Both the position numbers and the translations under genes were made by a program. The notes beneath the pieces are model-generated. The model saw only the letters and a list, made by a program, of their open reading frames with translations, was not told the origin of the DNA and did not search any database. A DNA stretch of 13,454 nt from positions 1-13,454 of the forward strand of contig CAKZOF010000226.1 in the NCBI GenBank assembly GCA_937135995.1, read 5' to 3'. Source of the stretch: an uncultured Pyrinomonas sp. GTDB taxonomy: Bacteria; Acidobacteriota; Blastocatellia; Pyrinomonadales; Pyrinomonadaceae. The first letter of the stretch is position 1. Each line of letters begins with the position of its first letter. Of this stretch, positions 1 to 9,473 are shown one piece after another.

Positions 1-28
1 CTTTCCCTACACGACGCTCTTCCGATCT
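1..28 (+). other. Illumina sequencing adapter (artefact, not genome)
   Basis: The first 28 bases match the 3' part of the standard Illumina TruSeq read-1 adapter, ending in the diagnostic ACGACGCTCTTCCGATCT. Genomic sequence, in the reading frame of the receptor gene, begins at about base 29. This marks the left edge as a contig end assembled from untrimmed reads. Nothing biological should be inferred from these bases. Confidence 0.97.
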
Positions 29-1585
29 AAGTCGGTCCTGCGCGGAGGCTTTGCTATCTTCAACGATTACTACGGCCAACAGATTGCCGTCACGTTCGAC
101 AACCTCAACACGCTCGGTTTTACGTCGAACTTCACGCTTCCCTTCGGGACGTATAACACGACCAATCGGCCTGGCCCGCTCTTCACCGGATTCAACCAAG
201 ACGTCCGGTCGCTGCCGGGCGTCATCGTCCCTGGGCGGTTGACCTTCCCGCGTCAAACACCGGCTGATAATAGCCCCCGCATCGAGTCATCGTTCGACGA
301 AGCCATCGTTGCGCCCATTCACTACAATTGGAACGTGACGTTCGAGCGCGAATTGCCGAAGGGGTTAACCGTGCAGGCCTCCTACATTGGACGGCTAGGA
401 AGAAACCTGCTGGCGACACGCGATGTCATGGCGCTCAGCAATCTGGTCGATCCTAAATCGGGAACGGACTGGTACACGGCCGCCAGCGCGTTGGAGATCT
501 TGCGCTCGCAAGGTGCTCCGATCTCTTCGATCCGACCGATCCCATGGTTCGAGAATCTCCTCCCGGCCAACTTCAACGCCCTGTTGAGGAACTACTACGC
601 GGTTGTTTACGGCGATCCGATCATTCCGCCAGGGCTGTCTCCGACGCAGTCGGTCTACGCCAGCGTCCTGCTCTTCAACGGAAACGACTGGACGACGCTT
701 CAGGACGACATGGAAGGAGCGACCGGACTCAGCCTCTTCTACCAGCCGCAATACGGGGCCCTTTCGGCCTTTGGCAGCATCGCCTACTCGAACTACCATG
801 CTGGCGCGCTGTCGGTGCGCCAGCGTCTGGGCCAGACGCTGACCTTCGACTTCAACTACACTCTATCCCACTCATTGGACAACGCTTCGGGCTTGCAGAC
901 CAGCGGCACCTACGGAACAGCCTTCATCCTCAACCCGATTCGCCCACGCGACAGTTACTCGAGTTCGAACTTCGACGTGCGACACATCATCAACGTCAAC
1001 AGCGTCTGGCAATTGCCGGTGGGGCGCGGACATCGCTTCCTCTCGAACGCAAATCGGTTGGTCGAGGCGGTGCTCGGCGGTTGGCAGCTTTCCGGCATCT
1101 TCCGCTGGAACTCGGGGCTGCCAGCTCCCACACCGTACGATGACTCCCGCTGGGCTACCAACTGGAACGTGCAGAGCAACGCCGTGCGGATCAAACCCGT
1201 CACGACGTGTCCGACGCGCGGCGGCACCGAGCCACCCAAACTGTTCGGCTGCGATCCAACGGCTGCCTACCGCAGCTTCCGAAATGCGCGTCCTGGCGAG
1301 ACGGGCGATCGCAACGTCTTCCGTCTGCCCGGTTACGTGAGCTTGGACATGGGCCTAGCCAAAAGCTTCACCATGCCTTGGAGCGAAAACCACAAGCTGC
1401 AAATCCGGTGGGAGGTCTTCAACGTCACCAACACGCAGCATTTCAGCCAGCTCGACACAAGCCGCACCGGACTCGGCATCACACTTGACCCGTTCAACGA
1501 ATCTCCGCCTTCGAACTGGAGCAACTTCACGGGCATTCAAGGAACGCCGCGCATCATGCAGTTCGGCTTCCGCTATTCGTTCTAG
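29..1585 (+). CDS. Oar-like TonB-dependent outer-membrane receptor, C-terminal part (5' truncated by contig end)
   Basis: The frame is open from base 29, immediately after the adapter, to a TAG at 1583-1585. The first residues ([17 protein letters not shown]) are typical interior sequence of Acidobacteriota Oar-like receptors, so the gene continued upstream and the first ATG in frame is not its start. The visible 518 residues are barrel: alternating aromatic/polar strands, [13 protein letters not shown], SNFDVRH- and GGWQLSG-type strand motifs, and a C-terminal RYSF ending in Phe, the usual signal for outer-membrane barrel assembly. The signal peptide, the carboxypeptidase-regulatory-like domain and the plug would lie in the missing part. 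Family members are thought to import or bind large substrates at the outer membrane, but the substrate cannot be read from sequence. It resembles the complete receptor at 4286-7552 in architecture but is not a close copy. Confidence 0.9.
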   Translation, partial: KSVLRGGFAIFNDYYGQQIAVTFDNLNTLGFTSNFTLPFGTYNTTNRPGPLFTGFNQDVRSLPGVIVPGRLTFPRQTPADNSPRIESSFDEAIVAPIHYNWNVTFERELPKGLTVQASYIGRLGRNLLATRDVMALSNLVDPKSGTDWYTAASALEILRSQGAPISSIRPIPWFENLLPANFNALLRNYYAVVYGDPIIPPGLSPTQSVYASVLLFNGNDWTTLQDDMEGATGLSLFYQPQYGALSAFGSIAYSNYHAGALSVRQRLGQTLTFDFNYTLSHSLDNASGLQTSGTYGTAFILNPIRPRDSYSSSNFDVRHIINVNSVWQLPVGRGHRFLSNANRLVEAVLGGWQLSGIFRWNSGLPAPTPYDDSRWATNWNVQSNAVRIKPVTTCPTRGGTEPPKLFGCDPTAAYRSFRNARPGETGDRNVFRLPGYVSLDMGLAKSFTMPWSENHKLQIRWEVFNVTNTQHFSQLDTSRTGLGITLDPFNESPPSNWSNFTGIQGTPRIMQFGFRYSF

Positions 1586-1607
1586 CTTCTCGCCGCGGTT
1601 CGCGTCA

Positions 1608-1640
1608 GGCGGGCGAGTGAGCAGCGCTCACTCGCCCGCC
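1608..1640 (+). terminator. Strong stem-loop downstream of receptor gene
   Basis: A perfect 15-bp inverted repeat (1608-1622 with 1626-1640) encloses a 3-nt loop, 22 nt after the receptor stop codon. There is no U-tract after it, so it is either a weak intrinsic terminator or an mRNA 3'-end stabiliser. A second smaller hairpin (6-bp stem, 1703-1708 with 1714-1719) follows. Confidence 0.6.
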
Positions 1641-1764
1641 CTTCTGGTGGCGAGAAACGGAGAAAACTTTGGTCAGCACACAAAGACTTCCAGAGTCCGG
1701 GGCTGGGGAAGCACCCCAGAGTGGGTCTTAGACCTGTTCGCAACGTAGCAGCTTCCTCGCCTTG

Positions 1765-1800
1765 TCCACGGCTTGCAAGCCCCCGGCTTGCTGCCGTGGA
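1765..1800 (-). terminator. Stem-loop at the 3' end of pckG
   Basis: An 8-bp outer stem (1765-1772 with 1793-1800) and a 6-bp inner stem (1775-1780 with 1786-1791) form a long hairpin. It starts three bases beyond the pckG stop codon on the minus strand. No T-run follows on either strand. It could end pckG transcription, protect its mRNA, or be a dispersed palindromic repeat. Confidence 0.5.
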
Positions 1801-1802
1801 GT

Positions 1803-3686
<1,884 letters not shown>

Positions 3687-3853
3687 CTCGCTTTGAAACT
3701 CTCGTGCTGATTCAACCGCGCCACGGCGTGCGCTCATGCGCCGGTTCGCCATCGACGGCGAGGCGGAAGAGACGACCCGCCGTCGCTCATCATCGGACGG
3801 GCGCGTTCGGACGAACAAAAGAGTATGGCGGAAAGGGCGTGCGCGTTCAAGCA

Positions 3854-3955
3854 ATGAATGCCGGAACGGATCTCTGCGCGCTCGAGCTTCGTCCTCTTCG
3901 AGGTCGTGGTGACAGATGCCTGCGTGATGAACGCCGGAACGGATCTCTGCGCGCT
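3854..3955. repeat. 29-bp direct repeat pair, 73 bp apart
   Basis: Bases 3854-3882 and 3927-3955 are identical over 29 bp except for T3859 versus C3932. The shared core is GCCGGAACGGATCTCTGCGC. The 73-bp period is not a multiple of three, which argues against a coding repeat. It may be a fragment of a dispersed intergenic repeat or a local duplication in the pckG upstream region. Confidence 0.85.
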
Positions 3956-4112
3956 TGACTAACGGTCGTCTCGACGATCTTAATGGCCGGCTCCAGTTGG
4001 CCATTGGCGTTGGGCGAGAGGGGCTCAGGTGCGCTGGCTGCGACGAAAGCGCGCGCACCAGCGCAACCTGCGCGCGACGATCAATCAGTGCTCCCAGCGT
4101 GCAGTTCGTCCA

Positions 4113-4139
4113 AAAATTTGGATGGACCATCCAAATTTT
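4113..4139. promoter_or_regulatory. Perfect 27-bp palindrome, likely operator
   Basis: Two 13-bp arms (4113-4125, AAAATTTGGATGG, and 4127-4139) are exact reverse complements around a single central A. The site is AT-rich within GC-rich surroundings, lies 147 bp before the receptor ATG and 427 bp upstream of the pckG ATG, and is followed by GC-rich sequence instead of a T-run. A dimeric regulator's operator controlling one or both divergent genes is the simplest reading. The regulator is not in this window. Confidence 0.6.
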
Positions 4140-4272
4140 CGGAGGGCGCGGCGGACGGCAACAAACGTCATCGCCGAGTTTTCGGCCATTTTCAACACGC
4201 CGCGATGCCCGGCTGTTTTGGCACGGCTTTTGCCGAAGGAGTTGCGAGGAGCACGCTTTACCGGAAATCTCG

Positions 4273-4279
4273 AAGGAGG
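4273..4279 (+). promoter_or_regulatory. Shine-Dalgarno AAGGAGG fixing the receptor start
   Basis: AAGGAGG lies 6 nt before the ATG at 4286 and directly precedes a signal-peptide coding sequence. It decides the start against the in-frame ATG at 3983. Confidence 0.9.
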
Positions 4280-4285
4280 GAGTTT

Positions 4286-7200
4286 ATGACCTGCAAAGCT
4301 TATCGGGCTTTGTTGGTGATCTTTTTGCTGGCCGTTTCTTCAGCTTCGGCGCAGACGAGCCGCGGAACCGTCACCGGCACGGTCACCGATCAGAACGGCG
4401 CGGTTGTGGTCGGCGCCACCGTCACCATCACCAACACAGCGACCAATCAGACGCGCACCACGACGACCAACGAAGCGGGACTTTATCGCTTCGATGCCGT
4501 CGATCTCGGCGTTTACGACATCGCGATTTCGGCTACTGGCTTCAAGCCAGTCTCGATCCGCGCCGTTCAGGTGCAAGCCAATCGCGCGACCACGTTCGAC
4601 GTGCAGTTAGAGGTCGGCACCACCGCGGTCGTCGTCGATGTCAGCGCGAGCACCGGCGAACTGTTGCAGCGAAGCGACTCGGTGCGCGGTGGCAACTTCA
4701 CGCCGCGACAGGTGACCTCGCTGCCGACGGCGAGTTTGAATCCGTACGATCTGGCGCGTCTGCTGCCGGGCGTGGCGACGCCGACTGGTGGCGCATCGTT
4801 CGGCAACGCCTCGCAGTTTTCGGTCAATGGCCAGCGCCCCCGCGGCAACAACTACCTGATCGATGGCACGGAGAACAACGATATCTCCGTGACCGGTCCA
4901 GCGACGCAGATCAACAACGATGATGCCATCGCCGAAGTCTCGGTACAGACGGGTCTGTTCAGCGCCGAGTTCGGGCGCGCTGGCGGCGGCGTCTTCAACC
5001 TGATCACCAAATCAGGCACCAATGAATTTCACGGAACGGCGCGTTACCTGATCGCTTCGCAAGCTTTCAACGCAACCACCAATGGACAGCGTTTGAGCGG
5101 ATTGACCAAGCCGCCCGTGTTCACCGAACACATCTTCGGCGCGACCATCGGTGGACCGCTCTACCTGCCGCGCTTCGGCGAAGGCGGCCCGGCCGTGATC
5201 AGCGGGCGCGATCGGACCTTCTTCTTCTTCGGCATCCAGTGGGATCGCCGTCGCTCCACGGCGAACTTCGGTCCGTTCCGCGTCCCGACCGAAGCGGGGG
5301 TCGCGCGCTTGCGGCAGCTCTTTCCGCCCGGAACCAACCCGCGCGTGGACCTTTATCTGAACGCCATCGGCGCGGCGCGCGGCGTGACCACGTTGCGCAA
5401 CGTCGCGCTCGGCGTCGGTCCAACGGGAACGGGCGCCGTCATCGATCGTGGAAACATCGAGACCGGATTGATCGGCGTTTCCGCCGGACAGAAGTCGAAC
5501 GATCGGCAGTATGTCATTCGCCTCGATCATTCATTCAACGAACGGCACAAACTCTCCGCCCGCTACCTGGATGATGATTCGATCACTACGCCGAGCGCGA
5601 TGAACTCGCCTTTCTTCACCACCGAGTTCAACGGCATCTCGCGCAACCTTCTGTTCACCTACACGTGGGTAGTCAATCCGACCATCACCAACGAGCTGCG
5701 CGTCTCGCCCTACGGCAAGATCGGTTTCGAGTTTCCGATCTCGCCGTCGGCCCCGCCGCTCGCCTTCACGTTGCAACGCATCGGCTTCAGCGAGCTATCC
5801 GGCATCGGCATCAACACCAACATCCCGCAGTTCCGCCGGGCCAACAATTACCTCGTGCAAGACACGATGACCAAAGTCTATGGCGAACATACCTTCCGCT
5901 TCGGCGTCGAACTGCTCTGGCAGCGCGCGCGTCAACGCCCGCCGTTCAACGAGCGCGGGTCGTTCACGTTCAACGCTGGCGGCGGATACACGGGGTTCGC
6001 CAATTTCATCGACAACTTCAGCGGGCCGAGCGGCGCGGCCAACATCAACTTCGGGACGCCCTTTTATCGTCCGAACCTGTTTCGTCACAGCTACTTCTTC
6101 CAAGACACGTGGAAGACGACCCCCAATCTGACCTTGACGCTCGGCCTGCGCTACGAGAACTTCGGGCAGCCGGCCAACAGCGCCTTCAAGTACCCGGCCT
6201 TTGCTGGCTTCGATCCGGCCAAATTCCTCGTGCCGAATCGCGTCGAAGTTGACAACAACAACTTCGGCCCTGTGGTTGGGTTCGCTTACTCGCCCGCGTT
6301 CGAGACGGGCTTACTGGGCCGGTTGTTCGGCCGCGACCGCAGCGTCGTTCGCGGCGGCTACCAGGTGAGCTACGACACCTTCTTCAACAACATGCTGTCG
6401 AACATCGCGGCCGACTCGCCGAACAATACGTCGGCCACGACCACCGCCCCTTCTTCGGGGCGCGGCTTACCTAGCTTCTACCCGGGCGCGCTCCCTTCGA
6501 CGCCGCGCACGCCAACACCACTCGATTCGCAGACCTCGGTCTTCAACCCGCGGATCCGCAACCCTTACACGCAACGCTGGTCGCTCGGCCTGCAGCGCCA
6601 GTTGCCGTTGGATCTGGTGGTGGATCTTGCCTACGTCGGTTCGGCGGGGCGCAAGCTCTTCGTCACCGAAGATCTCAACCCCGTAGTCAACCCGACCACG
6701 GGCGCGCGCCTCTATCCTAATCTCGGGATCAGGCGCTACCGGTCGAGCGGCGCCAACTCTAACTACCACTCGATGCAGTTGCGCGTCGATCGGCGCTTCG
6801 CCCAAGGTTTTCAAGTCAACACGGCATACACGTGGTCGAAGCTGACCGATCAGATCAGCGAGATCTTCGCCACGGGTCAGACCGCTTCGGCGCTCGCCTC
6901 GGTGCCGGCTTTCCAAGGCGGTCTCAAGCTCGATTACGGCGTTTCGGACTACCATCGGGCCCACCGCCTGACCGTCAGCTACATTTGGGATCTGCCTGGT
7001 CCGCAACGCGGTCTTCTCGCGCAGGTGTTCGGCGGTTGGCGGATCACGGGCGTGACAGTTCTTCAATCGGGCGCGCCGTTTACCATCGTCAACGGTTTGG
7101 ATCGCAACGGCGACGGTATCACGGCCTCGGATCGACCTGATCTCGGCAACCCGCGCGCGCCGCGCAACACGCGAGCGCAAGTGGTCGCCACCTCGGTCTG

Positions 7201-7552
7201 CGCAACGGGGTTGCGCAACCCCGATACGGGGCAGTGCGTGACGCGCAACGATGTCTACGTTGTGCAAGCGCCGGCGGGCTCTGGATTCCCCGGCCCGGCA
7301 ACGCTCGGGCGGAACACGGAGCGCTCCAAGCCGGTGGAGAATTTCGACATGAGCTTCTTCAAGCTCTTCCGCCTCACGGAGCGCGTGCGGCTCGAATACC
7401 GACTCGAAGCTTTCAACATCTTCAACCATCCGCAGTTCACCGGCGTGCCGCCCAACGATGTGACCGCCACGCAAGCGGGCAGTTTCCTCAACTACGATTT
7501 GATCGATGGCGGCGGGCGCTCGATGCGCATGGGATTGAAGTTGATCTTCTAA
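4286..7552 (+). CDS. Oar-like TonB-dependent outer-membrane receptor with carboxypeptidase-regulatory-like domain
   Basis: A complete 1088-residue protein. Residues 1-22 form a Sec signal peptide (basic MTCKAYR, hydrophobic LLVIFLLAV, cleavage at ASA|Q). Residues ~24-115 are a carboxypeptidase-regulatory-like beta-sandwich (GTVTGTVTDQNGAVVVGATV...AGLYRF...GVYDIAISATGF). Residues ~130-250 are the plug, with QFSVNGQRPRGNNYLIDG, EFGRAGGGVFN and ITKSGTNEFHG. The rest is a large beta-barrel ending in KLIF with terminal Phe. This is the architecture of Oar-like receptors, which are numerous in Acidobacteriota and act in the outer membrane, energised by TonB. No TonB box is obvious and the substrate is unknown. 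The gene stands alone between the divergent pckG region and an intrinsic terminator at 7578-7613. It may be controlled through the palindrome at 4113-4139. Confidence 0.93.
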   Translation: MTCKAYRALLVIFLLAVSSASAQTSRGTVTGTVTDQNGAVVVGATVTITNTATNQTRTTTTNEAGLYRFDAVDLGVYDIAISATGFKPVSIRAVQVQANRATTFDVQLEVGTTAVVVDVSASTGELLQRSDSVRGGNFTPRQVTSLPTASLNPYDLARLLPGVATPTGGASFGNASQFSVNGQRPRGNNYLIDGTENNDISVTGPATQINNDDAIAEVSVQTGLFSAEFGRAGGGVFNLITKSGTNEFHGTARYLIASQAFNATTNGQRLSGLTKPPVFTEHIFGATIGGPLYLPRFGEGGPAVISGRDRTFFFFGIQWDRRRSTANFGPFRVPTEAGVARLRQLFPPGTNPRVDLYLNAIGAARGVTTLRNVALGVGPTGTGAVIDRGNIETGLIGVSAGQKSNDRQYVIRLDHSFNERHKLSARYLDDDSITTPSAMNSPFFTTEFNGISRNLLFTYTWVVNPTITNELRVSPYGKIGFEFPISPSAPPLAFTLQRIGFSELSGIGINTNIPQFRRANNYLVQDTMTKVYGEHTFRFGVELLWQRARQRPPFNERGSFTFNAGGGYTGFANFIDNFSGPSGAANINFGTPFYRPNLFRHSYFFQDTWKTTPNLTLTLGLRYENFGQPANSAFKYPAFAGFDPAKFLVPNRVEVDNNNFGPVVGFAYSPAFETGLLGRLFGRDRSVVRGGYQVSYDTFFNNMLSNIAADSPNNTSATTTAPSSGRGLPSFYPGALPSTPRTPTPLDSQTSVFNPRIRNPYTQRWSLGLQRQLPLDLVVDLAYVGSAGRKLFVTEDLNPVVNPTTGARLYPNLGIRRYRSSGANSNYHSMQLRVDRRFAQGFQVNTAYTWSKLTDQISEIFATGQTASALASVPAFQGGLKLDYGVSDYHRAHRLTVSYIWDLPGPQRGLLAQVFGGWRITGVTVLQSGAPFTIVNGLDRNGDGITASDRPDLGNPRAPRNTRAQVVATSVCATGLRNPDTGQCVTRNDVYVVQAPAGSGFPGPATLGRNTERSKPVENFDMSFFKLFRLTERVRLEYRLEAFNIFNHPQFTGVPPNDVTATQAGSFLNYDLIDGGGRSMRMGLKLIF

Positions 7553-7577
7553 CAGTTTGAACGAGTTGCCTCCCTAG

Positions 7578-7613
7578 AGGGCGTCGAAAAGTTTCGGTTT
7601 TCGACGCCCTTTT
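7578..7613 (+). terminator. Intrinsic terminator after receptor gene
   Basis: A perfect 13-bp stem (7578-7590 with 7598-7610) and 7-nt loop (GTTTCGG) are followed by TTTT, 25 nt after the receptor stop codon. It has the form of a Rho-independent terminator and separates the receptor from the downstream gene. Confidence 0.88.
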
Positions 7614-7670
7614 GCTCCAAGAAGCTGAGCGAGTCGTCTCAACCGGCGTCGCTCCATCCCCATGCGCCGA

Positions 7671-7698
7671 TTGACTTCGTCTGATCTTCGGTGATAGA
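7671..7698 (+). promoter_or_regulatory. Candidate sigma70-type promoter for the C39-like gene
   Basis: TTGACT (7671-7676) is separated by 16 bp from a weak -10-like GATAGA (7693-7698). It sits between the upstream terminator and the ATG at 7806, where a promoter is expected. The -10 match is only three of six positions. Confidence 0.3.
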
Positions 7699-7790
7699 GA
7701 GTAGCGGCAGTCCTCGCCTGAAGAGCAAAGCGCGCGTCTTTGTGCTACCCGTTGTTCCCCCTCGCGCCGTCACCGACCTCGCTCCTCGTT

Positions 7791-7796
7791 GGGAGG
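7791..7796 (+). promoter_or_regulatory. Shine-Dalgarno GGGAGG fixing the start at 7806
   Basis: GGGAGG lies 9 nt before the ATG at 7806, which begins a typical signal peptide (MRATKLLIVL). The in-frame ATG at 7740 would put 22 non-hydrophobic residues before it and has no such site. Confidence 0.8.
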
Positions 7797-7805
7797 TTCA
7801 AGTCC

Positions 7806-9032
7806 ATGCGCGCAACGAAATTGTTGATCGTGTTGGCAGCATCCGCCGTCGCGCTTGCCGCGTTGAGCGGACCACTACAAGAGGCGGCGGTGCCCACCAA
7901 ACTACGTTTCTCGCAGCTCAACATCGACTACGACGATGGCCCGTTCCCTGATTCTTCGTGGGGCGCGGTTGATCTCAGCTACGTGGGGCGCGAAGAGCCG
8001 CTCTACTTCAACCTCGTCGTCAACGGTGCCTGGCAAGTGCGCAACATCCCCGTTCTCAGTCACGAGGGGGCGGGGCGTCGGCAGCGGGCGCGGATTCACT
8101 TCGACCTTCAAACGCCCATGGGCGTCGATGTTCGCACGCTCTTTTATGCCTTCGCGTTGACGCCCGAGCCGTTAATCGAAATGCCACAGGGTTCCGCGCA
8201 CGCTCGCGTGCACGAAGAAAAGGTCATCATCTCGACGGGGATCCAAGGGGGGGCGGTGCTCACCGGTTTGCCGAACGGTCCGCTGATGGGCGGCGCCGTA
8301 AGCGGAGGGAAATGCACGCTCGAAAAGTTTCCGAACCAAGAGTGCGGGAATTCTGAGTGTGTGCCCGCAGCCGTCTCGAACAGCCTAAGCTGGCTCAACC
8401 AGAGCCGCGCTCTCGGCATCCCTGCAGAGAAGATCTCCATCGAGAAAATGAAAGAGGTGCTCGGATTCATCCCCAATGTGGGCACGCCAGAGAACTGGGA
8501 TCGGCTCAAAGAGGAGTACCTGAAGAACGAGAATCTGCCGATCAAGAGCAGTTCGGTCGGACGGTTCGAGATCGACAAGGTCTATGAAGCCGTTTGTGCC
8601 AGATGCGACGTTGAATTGATGGCCGGCTCGCACGCCGCATCGGTGACCGGCATCGCGAAATTAGAGAACGGGTCCTACACGCTCGAACTCACGAGCGATG
8701 CGAAACAAGGCGAGCCGGGCGGTACCAAGCCGCAAGATGGTGGGACGGAACAGGTGACATACGATCCGGCGACGGGACGGCTCGCCGGCGCGCCGTGGCT
8801 CCAAGGCCGTTTCCCGGAGATGATCGTCATCCAGTGTCCGGAGCCGACGCCATCACCGAGCCCGTCGCCCAGTCCGTCGCCAACTCCATCACCGAGCCCG
8901 TCGCCTAGTCCGTCGCCGAGCGCTTCGCCAATTCCCGCAGGTACGCCGCGCCGCGGGCCGTCCGGAGCCATCGCCACGCTCTTGCTTTCGAGCGGGGTAG
9001 CGTGGTTGATCGCGCGCCGTCTAGCTGCATGA
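7806..9032 (+). CDS. Secreted, C-terminally anchored C39-like cysteine peptidase-like protein
   Basis: A 408-residue product. Residues 1-21 are a signal peptide. Residues ~30-165 are beta-rich and not recognised. Residues ~168-344 look like a papain-fold C39-like peptidase: NQECGNSECVPAAVSNSL (177-194) gives a candidate oxyanion Gln178 and nucleophile Cys185, and GSHAASVTGI (274-283) gives the His276 motif, followed by GSYTLELTSDA as in GGHAVxVxGY/DP-type family members. A (PS)n linker (~347-373) leads to a hydrophobic segment (387-403) and RRLAA, a tripartite tail like C-terminal sorting signals, although no diagnostic PEP or LPXTG motif is visible. The expected place of action is outside the cytoplasmic membrane. 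Family knowledge suggests proteolysis, but substrate and activity are unknown. The gene is monocistronic, after a terminator. The catalytic assignment is inference from motif spacing only. Confidence 0.65.
   Translation: MRATKLLIVLAASAVALAALSGPLQEAAVPTKLRFSQLNIDYDDGPFPDSSWGAVDLSYVGREEPLYFNLVVNGAWQVRNIPVLSHEGAGRRQRARIHFDLQTPMGVDVRTLFYAFALTPEPLIEMPQGSAHARVHEEKVIISTGIQGGAVLTGLPNGPLMGGAVSGGKCTLEKFPNQECGNSECVPAAVSNSLSWLNQSRALGIPAEKISIEKMKEVLGFIPNVGTPENWDRLKEEYLKNENLPIKSSSVGRFEIDKVYEAVCARCDVELMAGSHAASVTGIAKLENGSYTLELTSDAKQGEPGGTKPQDGGTEQVTYDPATGRLAGAPWLQGRFPEMIVIQCPEPTPSPSPSPSPSPTPSPSPSPSPSPSASPIPAGTPRRGPSGAIATLLLSSGVAWLIARRLAA
8850..8921 (+). repeat. 36-bp tandem repeat encoding the Pro-Ser linker
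   Basis: Two adjacent 36-bp units (8850-8885 and 8886-8921) both begin CCATCACCGAGCCCGTCGCC and differ at a few bases. Each encodes 12 residues of PSPS linker, so the period is in frame. Repeat number probably varies between strains and changes the length of the stalk between the peptidase-like domain and the membrane. Confidence 0.85.
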
Positions 9033-9036
9033 CCTC

Positions 9037-9083
9037 ATTCGCGTGCCAGTTCGATAGCCAGACTGCTCGGCGCGCCGACGGCG
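9037..9083 (-). repeat. 47-bp exact copy of an internal fdhD segment
   Basis: Bases 9037-9083 are identical to 10467-10513, which lie inside fdhD. Read on the minus strand they encode AVGAPSSLAIELARE, the conserved near-C-terminal FdhD motif, and then reach a TGA. Similarity stops sharply at both ends. It is either a relic of a duplicated fdhD or a recombination or assembly junction. It begins only five bases after the stop codon of the C39-like gene. Confidence 0.9.
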
Positions 9084-9203
9084 ACGCGAGGCAGCCACGG
9101 GCCATCCGGACATGCTGCTCGATGTCGAGAACCTTCACGCGTTCATCTCGCTCAATGCGCGTCTGGCCAATCTGCTGCAGTTGACCGCCGGCGCCGACGC
9201 TAG

Positions 9204-9473
9204 CATCGACAAGGTCAGTTCCCCAGCAGCAAGCTCTGTCGAGAGTGCGGAGCCATCAACCAAAACCTTGCCCTCTCAGACAGGGTTTGGACATGCGAGT
9301 GTGGGGCGGTGCATGAACGAGACCTGAACGCGGCCCAGAACATCCGGGTCGAAGGGATGCGACATATCCCCGTCGCCGTGGGGCACACGGAGACGCTAAA
9401 CGCTTGGGGAGAGGATATAAGACCTACATATCGTCGGCAGTCCTCGTTGAACCAAGAATCCCACCAGCTTTAG
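9204..9473 (+). pseudogene. tnpB: IS200/IS605-family TnpB, C-terminal remnant
   Basis: The frame reads [15 protein letters not shown]...[19 protein letters not shown]...SLNQESHQL and then TAG. This is the characteristic TnpB C-terminus: the FPSSK stretch, a four-cysteine zinc ribbon (C-x2-C and C-x-C) and the third RuvC acidic motif ERDLNAA. About 85 of the usual ~400 residues remain. A TAG at 9201-9203 lies directly upstream in the same frame, while IDK at 9205-9213 in the +1 frame suggests a small indel just before FPSSK. Sequence at 9085-9204 does not look like TnpB. TnpB is an RNA-guided nuclease carried by IS605-type elements. This copy lacks most of the RuvC and recognition domains and must be inactive. 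Confidence 0.9.

Larger units (their letters stand above)
3687..4285. other. Divergent intergenic region between pckG and the second receptor
   Basis: About 600 bp without a credible gene. Long open frames run through it on both strands as upstream extensions of pckG (to 4130) and of the receptor (from 3983), but they are Arg/Ala-rich and lack family similarity. It contains a 29-bp direct repeat (3854-3955) and a perfect 27-bp palindrome (4113-4139), and must hold the promoters of both neighbours. I could not place convincing -35/-10 boxes. Confidence 0.6.

Noticed and set aside
3687..4130. N-terminal extension of the PEP carboxykinase frame (148 more codons)
   Set aside because: The extension is Arg/Ser-rich and unlike the family, and it spans the palindrome. 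The 627-aa form from 3686 has normal length and a family-like N-terminus.
3983..4285. Upstream extension of the second receptor to an ATG at 3983
   Set aside because: It would bury the signal peptide 101 residues inside the protein. The AAGGAGG site and signal peptide at 4286 settle the start.
6467..7474. 335-codon minus-strand ORF opposite the receptor barrel
   Set aside because: Shadow frame of the receptor with charge-biased composition. The sense strand is clearly a receptor.
8850..8921. Regular short repeats considered as a CRISPR array
   Set aside because: The units are directly adjacent, have no unique spacers, and lie inside a coding frame as a Pro-Ser linker.
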